Assembly: GCA_002317155.1 (NCBI GenBank)
Contig: DCIR01000057.1
Location: 34,707 to 98,706, forward strand
Length of the DNA stretch: 64,000 bases
Direction: 5' to 3'
Source of the DNA: Lachnospiraceae bacterium UBA1721
Lineage (GTDB): Bacteria; Bacillota; Clostridia; Lachnospirales; Lachnospiraceae
Numbering within the stretch: position 1 is the first letter of the stretch; every line of letters starts with the position of its first letter. The notes below the pieces were generated by a model. It was given only the letters and a program-made list of their open reading frames with translations. It was not told the DNA's origin and made no database searches. The position numbers and the translations under genes are program-made. This document shows positions 27,279 through 35,996 of this stretch, piece by piece.

Positions 27279-28796
27279 TTATTTCTGTCTTGGAATTCTT
27301 CCGTAAATCTCCGTAAGGTTTCTGATGCTTGATGCCAGTTCATGAGATAAAAATCCGGGCTTAAGACGCCACTCCCAATTGCCTTCAGAGCCACCGGGAA
27401 TATTGATTCTTGATTCATGACTCTTAACAAGATAATCCTGGATAGGAATTACGCACAGATCGGATACAGAACGATAGCATTCTCTGATCATATCCCAAAC
27501 GAGTGCACCATAATCACTGTTCATTGAATTGAGATAGCGACGAAGATAATCGCGTTCGCCATCGTTTATGCAGTCGAGCCATGCGCGGGTAGGCATATTA
27601 TCATGAGTTCCGGTATATACTACACAGTTTTTGATATGCTTATAAGGCATGTAGATGCTGTCCCAACTGGTAAATGCATACTGGAGAATCTTCATTCCGG
27701 GTATCTGAGTATCAGCCAGTAACTGCTGGTTTTCTTTGGTTACAGTACCAAGGTCTTCTGCAATGATTCTGGGACCATCCTCAGTTATGAAATCACCGGT
27801 CTTTTCTTTAAGAACATTGAAAAAGTCCATTGCGGGACCTTTGTTCTGAGTACCGTTGATTGCAGTTTCATCTTTATAAGGAACTGCATAATATTCAGAA
27901 AATCCATGGAAATGGTCTATGCGAAGTACATCATATAAATCATAGCTTCTTTCTATGCGCTTAATCCACCAGTCATAACCGTTCTTTTTAAGTGCCTTCC
28001 AATCATAAATAGGATTGCCCCAAAGCTGGCCGGTAGAAGAGAATGCATCGGGCGGGCATCCTGCCACAACCTTAGGTGCCAGATCTTTATCCATCTGGAA
28101 TACCTCAGGATGTGCCCATACATCGGCACTGTCCATTGATACATAGAAAGGGATATCTCCGATGATTTTGACATTTTTCTCTGATGCATATTTTCTTAAA
28201 CTGTTCCACTGCTCAGTGAACTTATACTGCTGGAAACGGAAGAGCTCTATCATGTCTGAAAGTTCTTTTTTAATAGAATCAAGAGCTTTCTTTTCACGTG
28301 TTTTGAGAGGCTTATCCCAGGTTTCCCAGCTTGCACCGTCTTTGCTTAGTTTTATAGCTCTGAACAGGCAATAGTCCTCGAGCCAGAAACTTTCTTTTTC
28401 AACAAATGCCTTATATTCTTTAGATTCTAATCCTTTTTGTTCCTTGAAACGGTTAAATGCAAGTATGAGGAGATTTTGTCTGTTTTCATAGAGCGCGCCG
28501 TAATCAACACGTTCCTCGTCGTTACCCCAGTGCATATTGTTGCACTCATCCCAGGTGAGAAGACCTTCCTCGATAAGTGTCTCGGGAGAGATGAAGTATG
28601 GATTACCTGCAAATGCAGAAAAAGGCTGATAGGGTGAATTGCCGTAACCGGTAGGTCCTACGGGAAGAATCTGCCAATAACCCTGGCCTGATTCATAGAG
28701 GAAATCAATAAAAGAATAAGCTTCCTTAGATAAGCATCCTATTCCGAATCTGGATGCCAAAGAGAAGATGGGACATAAAATACCACTTTCACGCAT
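27279..28796 (-). CDS. malQ: 4-alpha-glucanotransferase (amylomaltase)
   Basis: GH77 enzyme that disproportionates maltodextrins. 505 residues. Typical segments are SLASRFGIGCLSKEAYSFID at the start, GYWQILPVGPTGYGNSPYQ, the nucleophile region LRIDHFHGF, the acid/base region IIAEDLGTVT and TGTHDNMPTRAW. The start at 28796 has AGAGG at a suitable distance; the frame stays open upstream only because it reads through the tRNA-Thr gene, so the longer version is an artefact. The tRNA lies 39 bases upstream on the same strand, and both may share one promoter. Confidence 0.96.
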   Translation of the reverse strand: MRESGILCPIFSLASRFGIGCLSKEAYSFIDFLYESGQGYWQILPVGPTGYGNSPYQPFSAFAGNPYFISPETLIEEGLLTWDECNNMHWGNDEERVDYGALYENRQNLLILAFNRFKEQKGLESKEYKAFVEKESFWLEDYCLFRAIKLSKDGASWETWDKPLKTREKKALDSIKKELSDMIELFRFQQYKFTEQWNSLRKYASEKNVKIIGDIPFYVSMDSADVWAHPEVFQMDKDLAPKVVAGCPPDAFSSTGQLWGNPIYDWKALKKNGYDWWIKRIERSYDLYDVLRIDHFHGFSEYYAVPYKDETAINGTQNKGPAMDFFNVLKEKTGDFITEDGPRIIAEDLGTVTKENQQLLADTQIPGMKILQYAFTSWDSIYMPYKHIKNCVVYTGTHDNMPTRAWLDCINDGERDYLRRYLNSMNSDYGALVWDMIRECYRSVSDLCVIPIQDYLVKSHESRINIPGGSEGNWEWRLKPGFLSHELASSIRNLTEIYGRIPRQK

Positions 28797-28835
28797 GGAA
28801 AATACCTCTTTTTTGAATTTTAAACAAAAAAATAA

Positions 28836-28908
28836 AGCTGATGACGGGAATCGGACCCGTGACCTCCGCCTTACCAAGGCGACGCTCTACCGACTGAGCC
28901 ACATCAGC
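28836..28908 (-). tRNA. tRNA-Thr (anticodon GGT)
   Basis: 73-base cloverleaf on the minus strand. The acceptor GCTGATG pairs with CATCAGC, the D arm is GCTC/GAGC, and the anticodon stem TCGCC/GGCGG closes the loop TTGGTAA with anticodon GGT. The T stem ACGGG/CCCGT closes the loop TCCGATT. The discriminator base is T and CCA is not encoded. The T loop reads T-C-C where T-T-C is standard (see findings). A T-rich tract follows before malQ. Confidence 0.96.
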
Positions 28909-28937
28909 TTACTTGCTGTAAATCAGCAACCTTGTGT

Positions 28938-28966
28938 ATATTATCAAATTTACTAAATACTGTCAA
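28938..28966 (-). promoter_or_regulatory. Promoter of tRNA-Thr (and probably malQ)
   Basis: On the minus strand a perfect TTGACA (28961-28966) is 17 bases from TAATAT (28938-28943), with TG one base before it as an extended -10. The short 5' leader contains a TTGCTG/CAGCAA hairpin just before the mature tRNA end. Confidence 0.75.
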
Positions 28967-29063
28967 CAAGTTTTTATAAAAAAAGAAAAAAGATTTATTT
29001 ATATTATAGGAAATGCTTTTAGAGACATTAAGTTCCCTCAAAATGTGTTTTATATAGTATATA

Positions 29064-29072
29064 TGGTATAAT
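29064..29072 (+). promoter_or_regulatory. Putative extended -10 promoter for the YhaO/YhaN-like operon
   Basis: TGGTATAAT at 29064-29072 is a perfect extended -10. No good -35 is seen 17 bases upstream. The gene starts about 58 bases downstream. Confidence 0.45.
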
Positions 29073-29130
29073 TTGTGTAGACGTTGATTAATTTATTTTG
29101 GTGGGAATATAGCATTTAGTGAGGTGACGT

Positions 29131-30225
29131 ATGAAGATTATTCATTGCGCAGATTTACATCTTGATTCATCCTTGTCGTCTTATCCGAAGGATATAGCAG
29201 CGAAGAGAAGGGAAGAACTGTTACTTGGATTCGGACGTATGGTTGAATATGCGCGTTCCAATGATATTGAGAATATACTTATTGCAGGGGATCTTTTTGA
29301 TAAAAAGAGACCTTCTGCAAGTGCGGTCAAATTTGTTACCGATGTGATGACTTCGCATCCGGGGATTAACTTTTATTACTTAAAAGGTAATCACGACTGT
29401 GATGAATTATATGAGGATAATCAGATGATGCCGGCTAATCTTAAGATGTTTGATAAAGATTGGATGACATATACTATTGCGGATTTGCATGACAGACAAG
29501 GCTGCAGTGTTACAGTCAGTGCGGTGGAAAATAGTGATTCATCATGTGCAACGACCATTCCTGCTTTGGATATGAATGCATTTAATATAGTAATGATGCA
29601 TGGTGATGTTGGTGAAGGTGCCTGTATTAATCTTAGGAATCTGAGAGGATGCGGCATAGATTACCTTGCATTGGGACATATACATTCATACAGATATGAC
29701 TCACTTGATAAGAATGGATATTACTGTTATCCGGGATGTCTCTCAAGCAGAGGTTTTGATGAATGCGGTGAACATGGTTTTGTTGTTTTGGATATAGACA
29801 GAGAAAATAAATCTCAAAAAGTGACGCTTAAATCTGTAGAAACACGTGACATACTTAAGATCGATGTAGATATCAGTGAATGTATGAATTCGGTCGATGT
29901 TCTTGAAAAAGTAAAGAGTGTTGTCGAAGCAAATATTCATTCTTCGGATGCGATCTTTTTAATTGAACTAACAGGAGCAACAGACATATCCTGCGATAAG
30001 AATGTCCATATGCTTGAACAGTATTTTAACAGCAATTATATGCATGTGAGGGTTCATGATAATTCTGAGTATCGAGTTGATTTTAAGGATTATGCGCTGG
30101 ATGAGTCGCTGAAGGGTGAATTTGTCAGAACTGTATTTGCAGATCAAACACTTAGTGATGATGATAAAGCCGCGATTATAAGGTTAGGAATCAGAGCGTT
30201 AAAGGGGGAGGAGATTGACTTATGA
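29131..30225 (+). CDS. Metallophosphoesterase, Mre11/SbcD-like (YhaO type)
   Basis: Calcineurin-like nuclease of DNA repair, 364 residues. The metal-binding motifs appear in the family order: CADLHLDS, AGDLFD, LKGNHD, a His in MMHGDVG and GHIHSYR. The segment YPGCLSSRGFDE is typical of the YhaO/SbcD class. The C-terminal cap is divergent. The start codon of the following SMC-like ATPase overlaps its stop (ATGA), so the two are translationally coupled and probably form a nuclease-ATPase complex like Mre11-Rad50. Confidence 0.88.
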   Translation: MKIIHCADLHLDSSLSSYPKDIAAKRREELLLGFGRMVEYARSNDIENILIAGDLFDKKRPSASAVKFVTDVMTSHPGINFYYLKGNHDCDELYEDNQMMPANLKMFDKDWMTYTIADLHDRQGCSVTVSAVENSDSSCATTIPALDMNAFNIVMMHGDVGEGACINLRNLRGCGIDYLALGHIHSYRYDSLDKNGYYCYPGCLSSRGFDECGEHGFVVLDIDRENKSQKVTLKSVETRDILKIDVDISECMNSVDVLEKVKSVVEANIHSSDAIFLIELTGATDISCDKNVHMLEQYFNSNYMHVRVHDNSEYRVDFKDYALDESLKGEFVRTVFADQTLSDDDKAAIIRLGIRALKGEEIDL

Positions 30226-32603
30226 AAATAATCAGCTGTCATATTGATAATTTCGGAAAACTTAGCAATTTCGACCTCGATTTTAAGGATGGAACCAATG
30301 TTATTTTTGAGGATAACGGTTACGGTAAAAGTACATTGTCATCATTTTTAAGAGTAATGCTCTATGGTTTTGATAATGAGACTAAAAAGGGCGATATGGT
30401 AAGAGAACGTTCAAGGTATATGCCTTGGCAGGGAGGTATTTACGGCGGACGAATCACTATAGAGACCAATGATAAAAGATATATTATAATCAGACAGTTT
30501 GGCAAAAAAGATAATGAAGATTTTTTCGAAGTAAGAGATGCTGAAACTATGCTGGTTGTTGATGATTTCAGTGTTAAAATCGGTGAACAAATCTTTGGAA
30601 TTGACAGTGAGTCATTCAAACGAAGTGTAATGTTTTCACAGAATGATTGCGAGACCAGGTCTACGGATGGTATTAATGCCAAGCTTGGTAATCTTACCGA
30701 AAGTACAGATGATATTAATAATTTTAATAAGGTTGATGAAGCCTTACACAAATTATTGAATGAAATGACTGACGCCAGAAAGACCGGTTCGAGATCAAAG
30801 CTTAAAGAAAGCATTTATTCTTTACAGGCGGAATTGAGAACACGTGAGAATGTTGAAAAGGAGTATCACAATAAGCTCGAGCTTCTTGAAAAGGAAAAGT
30901 CTGATATGGCTAGTCTGCGTGAACAGATATCAAAGCTTGAAAGCAGGAAAAATGAAAGTGCCAGAAATAAAAGCTATTACATTATTAAAGAGCAATATGA
31001 AAAGCTTATAAAGGAACGATATGAACTTGAAAATGAATTAAAAAAATCTGCTCAAAATAACTATGCGCTTTTTATGATGAATGAGGACGATTTACCGTCA
31101 GAAGAGTGTATTGTTGATATTTCGGACAAGATTAATGAATTAATGTACCTTAGGAATAAAAAAACAGGTGAGGAATTTAGCTATAATGAACTGAGTGAGT
31201 ATAACAGATTATCGGAAATTTTCAGTGATAAACCTGAGGCGGCTGATGAACTGGATGAGGCGCTTAGCATTCTTGATGAAGGAGATGAACTGCGAAGAAG
31301 CAGAGAAAATATCGAGACGAAACTTGAATCCCTGGGTGATGAAGAGAATGAAAATGGTGCTGCTTTTAAGCGTGGCACAGGTATATGCGGAGTGATTCTT
31401 GGTATAGCAGCTATAGCGTTTGCTGTTTATATGTATAAGTTCATGAAGATGGGAGGCACAACTGCTTTATTAATAGGCGGAGTGGGTGCTGTGGTATTGA
31501 TTATATCAATTATTATCATTTCGTCTGCAATAAATGTAATTAAGAGTAATAGAAAAAAGGAACACGAACGAAGTGTTTACAGTGAACAGCTGTCAGAGGT
31601 CAAAGGTAAGATTCAATTACTTAAAAACAGACTGATGGCTATTCTTACTAAATATGAAATTCATTTTGATAAATATGATGTCGGACGAAAGATATGTAGA
31701 GTAAGGGATGATTTGGATTACTACAAAAAGCTATGTGTCAGAAAACAGAATGCTGACTTAAATAGTGAGAGTATCAAAATAACAGGCTTATGCAACGAAC
31801 TAGATACATTCTTTTCTAAGTTTTCCGGATTTGTTCAGGGCTCTGATTATATAGAGAAATTGTATAATCTCAAGGTACAAATGAACTGCTATGAGCTTAA
31901 TAGACAAAACGAGAAAAGGCTTAATGATCTTACAAAAAAGATTAGCAATATGGAAAATGAACCTGACTTTTTATCTGTAAAGAATGCTTATAATCCATCA
32001 GATAACGGGGCGATTGATTCCGATGACGAGATTGATGAACTAAATCGTAAGATAGAAATAGCTTCAGAAAATTGTGTGATTTACAGGACTCAGATTGAAG
32101 CTGCAGAAGAGTCTCTTGATATACTTGCCGAGAAAGAAGAAGAGCTTGCTTCTCTACAGCGAGAACTGGAAAATCAGAATGAAAAGGCAAGACTTTTGGA
32201 GATAACCAGAAAGTATCTGAATGAGGCTAAGACTTCTTTTGTAAAAAGATACAGTGAACCTATAACTAATAATTTCAGAAAGTATTTCGAGCTCCTTGAT
32301 GGAAGCGATTCAGAGAATTACAGTTTTGATGCAAATACTAACTTAAATATATATTCGGAAGGAAAAATCCGCAAACCGGAGGCATTTAGTCGCGGGCTTA
32401 GAGATCTTGCGGGAATTGCATTCAGAATGTCACTTACCGAAGCTATGTTTAAGAATGAAAAGCCATATATAATAATGGATGATCCATTTGTCAATCTGGA
32501 TGATAATAAGATTGATGGAGCATTGAAGCTGATAAATAATATCTCCGAAGAGTATCAGGTGATTTATTTTACCTGCAGTTCTTCACGCGTTCCTAATGTT
32601 TAA
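30222..32603 (+). CDS. SMC/Rad50-like ATPase with internal TM helices (YhaN type)
   Basis: Split ATPase of 793 residues. The N-terminal half-site has the Walker A-like segment DNGYGKSTLSSFLR (about 32-45). The C-terminal half has the signature-like FSRGLRDLAGIAFR and Walker B YIIMDDPFVNLDD. Long coiled coils lie between. Two hydrophobic helices interrupt the coil (about 386-407 and 415-436) and should span the membrane, so both coil arms and the head would be cytoplasmic and attached to the membrane. It is coupled to the nuclease gene upstream. YhaN of B. subtilis is the closest family I know. Confidence 0.85.
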   Translation: MKIISCHIDNFGKLSNFDLDFKDGTNVIFEDNGYGKSTLSSFLRVMLYGFDNETKKGDMVRERSRYMPWQGGIYGGRITIETNDKRYIIIRQFGKKDNEDFFEVRDAETMLVVDDFSVKIGEQIFGIDSESFKRSVMFSQNDCETRSTDGINAKLGNLTESTDDINNFNKVDEALHKLLNEMTDARKTGSRSKLKESIYSLQAELRTRENVEKEYHNKLELLEKEKSDMASLREQISKLESRKNESARNKSYYIIKEQYEKLIKERYELENELKKSAQNNYALFMMNEDDLPSEECIVDISDKINELMYLRNKKTGEEFSYNELSEYNRLSEIFSDKPEAADELDEALSILDEGDELRRSRENIETKLESLGDEENENGAAFKRGTGICGVILGIAAIAFAVYMYKFMKMGGTTALLIGGVGAVVLIISIIIISSAINVIKSNRKKEHERSVYSEQLSEVKGKIQLLKNRLMAILTKYEIHFDKYDVGRKICRVRDDLDYYKKLCVRKQNADLNSESIKITGLCNELDTFFSKFSGFVQGSDYIEKLYNLKVQMNCYELNRQNEKRLNDLTKKISNMENEPDFLSVKNAYNPSDNGAIDSDDEIDELNRKIEIASENCVIYRTQIEAAEESLDILAEKEEELASLQRELENQNEKARLLEITRKYLNEAKTSFVKRYSEPITNNFRKYFELLDGSDSENYSFDANTNLNIYSEGKIRKPEAFSRGLRDLAGIAFRMSLTEAMFKNEKPYIIMDDPFVNLDDNKIDGALKLINNISEEYQVIYFTCSSSRVPNV

Positions 32604-32738
32604 CGCGATTGTATATTATTTGATGCCTATTATCTGATGAATATTTGATGGATAATTCATATTTATTTAAGTTTGTTTAGTTTTATTTTTTACTAATAAA
32701 TGATAAAATATATTAAAAATATTTATAGGAGATATCTT

Positions 32739-33242
32739 ATGGGCGCTACAAAAGAAGCTGTAAAAAGATTATTACCTTTTGCGGGTGCGGCACTGATTGC
32801 TGCGACTGATTTATATATTAAAGATAAGATGGATAAAGAACTTCCAAAGGAAGGTGAAGAGGCAACTGTACCTGTTAAAAAGGGTAAGTTTATTCTTCGC
32901 AGACATCATAATAAGGGTGCAATCTTTAATATTGGAGAAAAGTATCCCGATAAGGTGAAACTCGCGTCATCTATTGCGTGCGGAGGCGTCTTTGGTGCGT
33001 TGTATTCTGCTGTTATCGGCAGTGGAACAATATTTGAAAAGATTGGTTATATGTTCCTCTTGGGCGGAGCTATGAGTAATACCTATGACAGAGTTAAAAA
33101 GGGTTATGTAATGGATTATGCCAGCCTGGATGTTAAGCCTAAGAAGATTCGCAATTTTGTGTTTAATATTTCAGATGTTTCCATCTTCCTTGGAACGTTT
33201 ATAGTTGTTATTTCCAGTCTTGTTACAAAGAAAAAGAGTTAA
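32739..33242 (+). CDS. lspA: LspA-like protein (signal peptidase II family)
   Basis: 167 residues with about four hydrophobic segments. The signatures of lipoprotein signal peptidase are recognisable but altered: HNKGAIFNIGE (for the NxGxAF motif), GGAMSNTYDRVKKGYVMDY (for GGxxGNxxDR) and FNISDVSIFLG (for FNxAD). Both catalytic aspartates are kept. AGGAGAT before the ATG at 32739 decides the start over the in-frame ATG at 32700. It would cleave prolipoproteins at the lipobox Cys. The changes make it divergent, and a second, more typical lspA may exist elsewhere. Confidence 0.78.
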   Translation: MGATKEAVKRLLPFAGAALIAATDLYIKDKMDKELPKEGEEATVPVKKGKFILRRHHNKGAIFNIGEKYPDKVKLASSIACGGVFGALYSAVIGSGTIFEKIGYMFLLGGAMSNTYDRVKKGYVMDYASLDVKPKKIRNFVFNISDVSIFLGTFIVVISSLVTKKKS

Positions 33243-33271
33243 TTATTTTCAAGTAGGAGAAAGGAGTATTT

Positions 33272-34504
33272 ATGCTGCTTACACTTATCCCGCTTTTTGA
33301 CGAAGAACTGAATGTAAATGCATATTCTGTGTTTGCTCAGCGTGAGTATCAGTTCCTTAATCCGTTCAATACAGACGGAACAGGAATGTATGATGGCTCT
33401 ACATACGTTGAAGGTATTGAAGCGGTTAATACTATGGGCCTGGATACTCTTTCCGAAGATAAGCCGGTGTTTGTTCCGATAACAAATGTTTCTATTTTTT
33501 CAGATATAACAAGTGCATGTACTGAAGCAAGAAACAGGATTGTGTTGCTGATTGACAGAACAATACCTCCTGTTGATATGTATATTGAGCGAATCAAAGA
33601 ATTAAAAAGTCAGGGCTTTGGAATAGCAATTAGAAGACTTTCGGTTCCTGAGTTTCAGGTTTACTCATCAATACTTTCACTTGCGGATTACATTTTCCTT
33701 AATCATAAGAAAATCGCTATCGATAAAGCTAAGATATATTTTGAACGCCTTTTCCCGAATATCAGACTCGTAGCCGGTAATATCGGCACAATGGATGAGT
33801 TCGAAGATATAAAGCGCGAAGGTGGCTATGATTTTTACGAGGGTGAGTTCTACAGAATTCCTGCAGGTAAAAATGATCATGAACTGTCACCTGTTAAAGC
33901 TACACAGCTTCAGCTTCTTTCGCTTGTAAACAGTGAAGATTTTGAGATCAACGACGCTGCTGATATTATTTCCAAGGATTCAGCTATTACAATGTCACTT
34001 CTTCTGATGGTTAATCGCGTGGTTAAGATGTCTGAGATAAAGACAATCAAGCATGCCGCGGCAATGCTTGGACAGCGTGAACTTAAGAAGTGGATTAATA
34101 CAGCGGTTATGGATAATCTGTGCGATGATAAGCCTAACGAGCTTACCAGACTTTCACTTCTCAGAGCAAAATTTGCTGAGAATCTTGCAGAGGTTGTAGG
34201 ATTAAAAAATTATAATGATGAACTTTTCCTTATGGGATTATTCTCTATTATTGATGTAGTGTTGGAAATGCCTATGGCAGAAGCTCTTGAGACATTGCAG
34301 CTGTCAAAAAATATAAAGGACGCGTTAGCATCAATGAGTGGGGTGCTTGCACCGGTATATGAATTTATGTTGGCTTATGAAAAAGCTGACTGGTGTGAAG
34401 TGTCGAGATTAATGACAATCAGGAAATATAATACTGATAAGATTTACGAGGCGTATATTAATTCACTTTCATGGTATAGAGAGACAATCAAGGGAGTGGG
34501 GTGA
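33272..34504 (+). CDS. EAL-like/HDOD signalling protein (YuxH type)
   Basis: 410 residues. The N-terminal half has the fold pattern of an EAL c-di-GMP phosphodiesterase, but the EAL motif itself and most metal ligands are missing, so it should be inactive. The C-terminal half is an HDOD domain (DAADIISKDSAITMSLLLMV ... IKHAAAMLGQRELKKWI). Proteins of this arrangement are thought to act as signalling scaffolds. AGGAG lies before the ATG. The next gene overlaps or abuts its stop. Confidence 0.85.
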   Translation: MLLTLIPLFDEELNVNAYSVFAQREYQFLNPFNTDGTGMYDGSTYVEGIEAVNTMGLDTLSEDKPVFVPITNVSIFSDITSACTEARNRIVLLIDRTIPPVDMYIERIKELKSQGFGIAIRRLSVPEFQVYSSILSLADYIFLNHKKIAIDKAKIYFERLFPNIRLVAGNIGTMDEFEDIKREGGYDFYEGEFYRIPAGKNDHELSPVKATQLQLLSLVNSEDFEINDAADIISKDSAITMSLLLMVNRVVKMSEIKTIKHAAAMLGQRELKKWINTAVMDNLCDDKPNELTRLSLLRAKFAENLAEVVGLKNYNDELFLMGLFSIIDVVLEMPMAEALETLQLSKNIKDALASMSGVLAPVYEFMLAYEKADWCEVSRLMTIRKYNTDKIYEAYINSLSWYRETIKGVG

Positions 34505-34509
34505 TACTT

Positions 34510-34887
34510 ATGACATATGAGGAGATTGTTGACAAGGTTCGTTCAGTGTATGAAAATGCGGATGCACGAGATATTTTCGAGCATATAGCTGTTCAGGTTA
34601 ATGTTGTTGGTGAAGGAGAGGGTATTTTTTATCTCGAAATTGCTGATCGACACATATCTGTTGAGCCATACGACTATTACGACAGAGATGGCTTGATTAT
34701 TATTAGCGCAGATACTATATTTGATATTGCTGACGGTAAGATGACATTTCATGATGCATATCATTCCGGTGTTCTTCAGTGCTATGGTAACATGGATAAA
34801 ATGAGAAAACTTCAAAAAATAGTTTTCGGACCAAGGGTGACAAGGAGAAAAACAGTTAAGAAGATAGATGCTTTTCTCGATGAATAG
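34510..34887 (+). CDS. SCP2 sterol-binding-like domain protein
   Basis: About 125 residues. The central part (VEPYDYYDRDGLIIISADT, FDIADGKMTFHDAYHSGVLQ and the G-N-M-D-K end) follows the SCP2 pattern of a strand-rich lipid-binding fold. No enzymatic motif is present. The ATG at 34510 is favoured over the GTG at 34501 because the purine-rich GGGGTGAT is better spaced, but this is not certain. It sits between the EAL-HDOD gene and the AEC carrier with almost no spacing, so the three are probably one operon. Confidence 0.68.
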   Translation: MTYEEIVDKVRSVYENADARDIFEHIAVQVNVVGEGEGIFYLEIADRHISVEPYDYYDRDGLIIISADTIFDIADGKMTFHDAYHSGVLQCYGNMDKMRKLQKIVFGPRVTRRKTVKKIDAFLDE

Positions 34888-34889
34888 TT

Positions 34890-35834
34890 ATGGACAATTT
34901 AGTATTTAGTCTTAATGCGACAGTACCCATATTTTTGCTTATGGTATTGGGTTATATATTCCATAAGCTTCATTGGGTAGATGATGAGTTCGCATCAAAA
35001 ATGAATAAGTTTGTATTTACAGTACCTCTGCCAGTTCTTGTATTTAAGAATCTGGCGGAGGTTGATTTTCGTGAAGCATGGAATGGAAAATTCGTTGTAT
35101 TTTGCTTCCTGGTAACAGTAGTGTCGATTGCGATAGCGGTTGGAGTATCCTTCTTATTAAAGGATAAGGCCTGCAGAGGAGAGTTTGTTCAATCTTCATA
35201 CAGAAGCAGTGCGGCATTGCTTGGTATTGCTTTTATTCAGACAATATACGGAACTTCAGGATTGGGACCGCTTATGATAATCGGAAGCGTGCCACTCTAT
35301 AATATTATGGCAGTTATTGTGCTTTCACTTCTTAAGCCTGAAGGTGGTGGACTCAGCGGAAAAACTATTGTTAAGACCCTTAAAGGCATCGTGACAAATC
35401 CGATTCTTATAGGCATTTTTGTGGGAATTATATGGTCTTTATTAAAGCTTCCGTTGTCAGGTATACCGGCTAAGGTTGTTACCAATGTTGCCAATGTAGC
35501 TACACCTATGGGGCTTATTGCCATGGGAGCAACTTTTGATTTTAAGAAGGCGTTTGGCAAGATCGGAGAATCTGCGATTGCTGCATTTATGAAGCTGATT
35601 GCATTTGCGGCTATATTTCTTCCGCTTGCCATATATATGGGATACAGAAATGAAGAACTTGTGGCAATACTTGTAATGCTTGGAAGTGCGACAACAGTTA
35701 GCTGTTTTGTAATGGCAAAAAATATGGGACATGATGGCGTGCTTTCTTCATCGGTTGTTATGCTTACAACATTACTATCAGCATTTTCATTGACCGGATG
35801 GTTATGGCTGCTTAGAACACTGGGGTATATTTAG
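34890..35834 (+). CDS. AEC-family transporter (auxin efflux carrier-like)
   Basis: 314-residue membrane protein with about ten TM helices in two inverted halves. It begins with ATVPIFLLMVLGYIFHKL and contains the conserved LPVLVFKNLA segment and the G-A-T-F-D-F turn near the start of the second half. Bacterial members export organic acids or amino acids such as malate; the substrate here is unknown. There is no clear ribosome binding site, and the ATG is two bases after the preceding stop, so coupling is likely. Confidence 0.9.
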   Translation: MDNLVFSLNATVPIFLLMVLGYIFHKLHWVDDEFASKMNKFVFTVPLPVLVFKNLAEVDFREAWNGKFVVFCFLVTVVSIAIAVGVSFLLKDKACRGEFVQSSYRSSAALLGIAFIQTIYGTSGLGPLMIIGSVPLYNIMAVIVLSLLKPEGGGLSGKTIVKTLKGIVTNPILIGIFVGIIWSLLKLPLSGIPAKVVTNVANVATPMGLIAMGATFDFKKAFGKIGESAIAAFMKLIAFAAIFLPLAIYMGYRNEELVAILVMLGSATTVSCFVMAKNMGHDGVLSSSVVMLTTLLSAFSLTGWLWLLRTLGYI

Positions 35835-35924
35835 AAAAAAGCTTTTACAAATATTCATAAAAATGCTAATATTTGTGAGTATATGCGCCCTTGTAAGGCG
35901 TTATTGGTGTTTTAAATGTTTTAT

Positions 35925-35940
35925 ATAAGCATATGCTTAT
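35925..35940. promoter_or_regulatory. 16-bp perfect palindrome upstream of prfC
   Basis: ATAAGCATATGCTTAT is its own reverse complement. It is in the 162-base gap before prfC and is a possible dimeric regulator site; no binding protein can be named. Confidence 0.5.
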
Positions 35941-35996
35941 TTATATTGAGCATTTAGATTTATGAATATGTTTATCGAAGAGAGGAATTTGAGATA

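Noticed and set aside
28797..28877. N-terminal extension of malQ reading through the tRNA
   Set aside because: The translated segment is the antisense-frame artefact of a tRNA gene. A proper ribosome binding site and the conserved protein start are at 28796.
28768..28956. Plus-strand reading frame across the tRNA-Thr gene
   Set aside because: It is the complement of the tRNA, a well-known spurious translation in databases.
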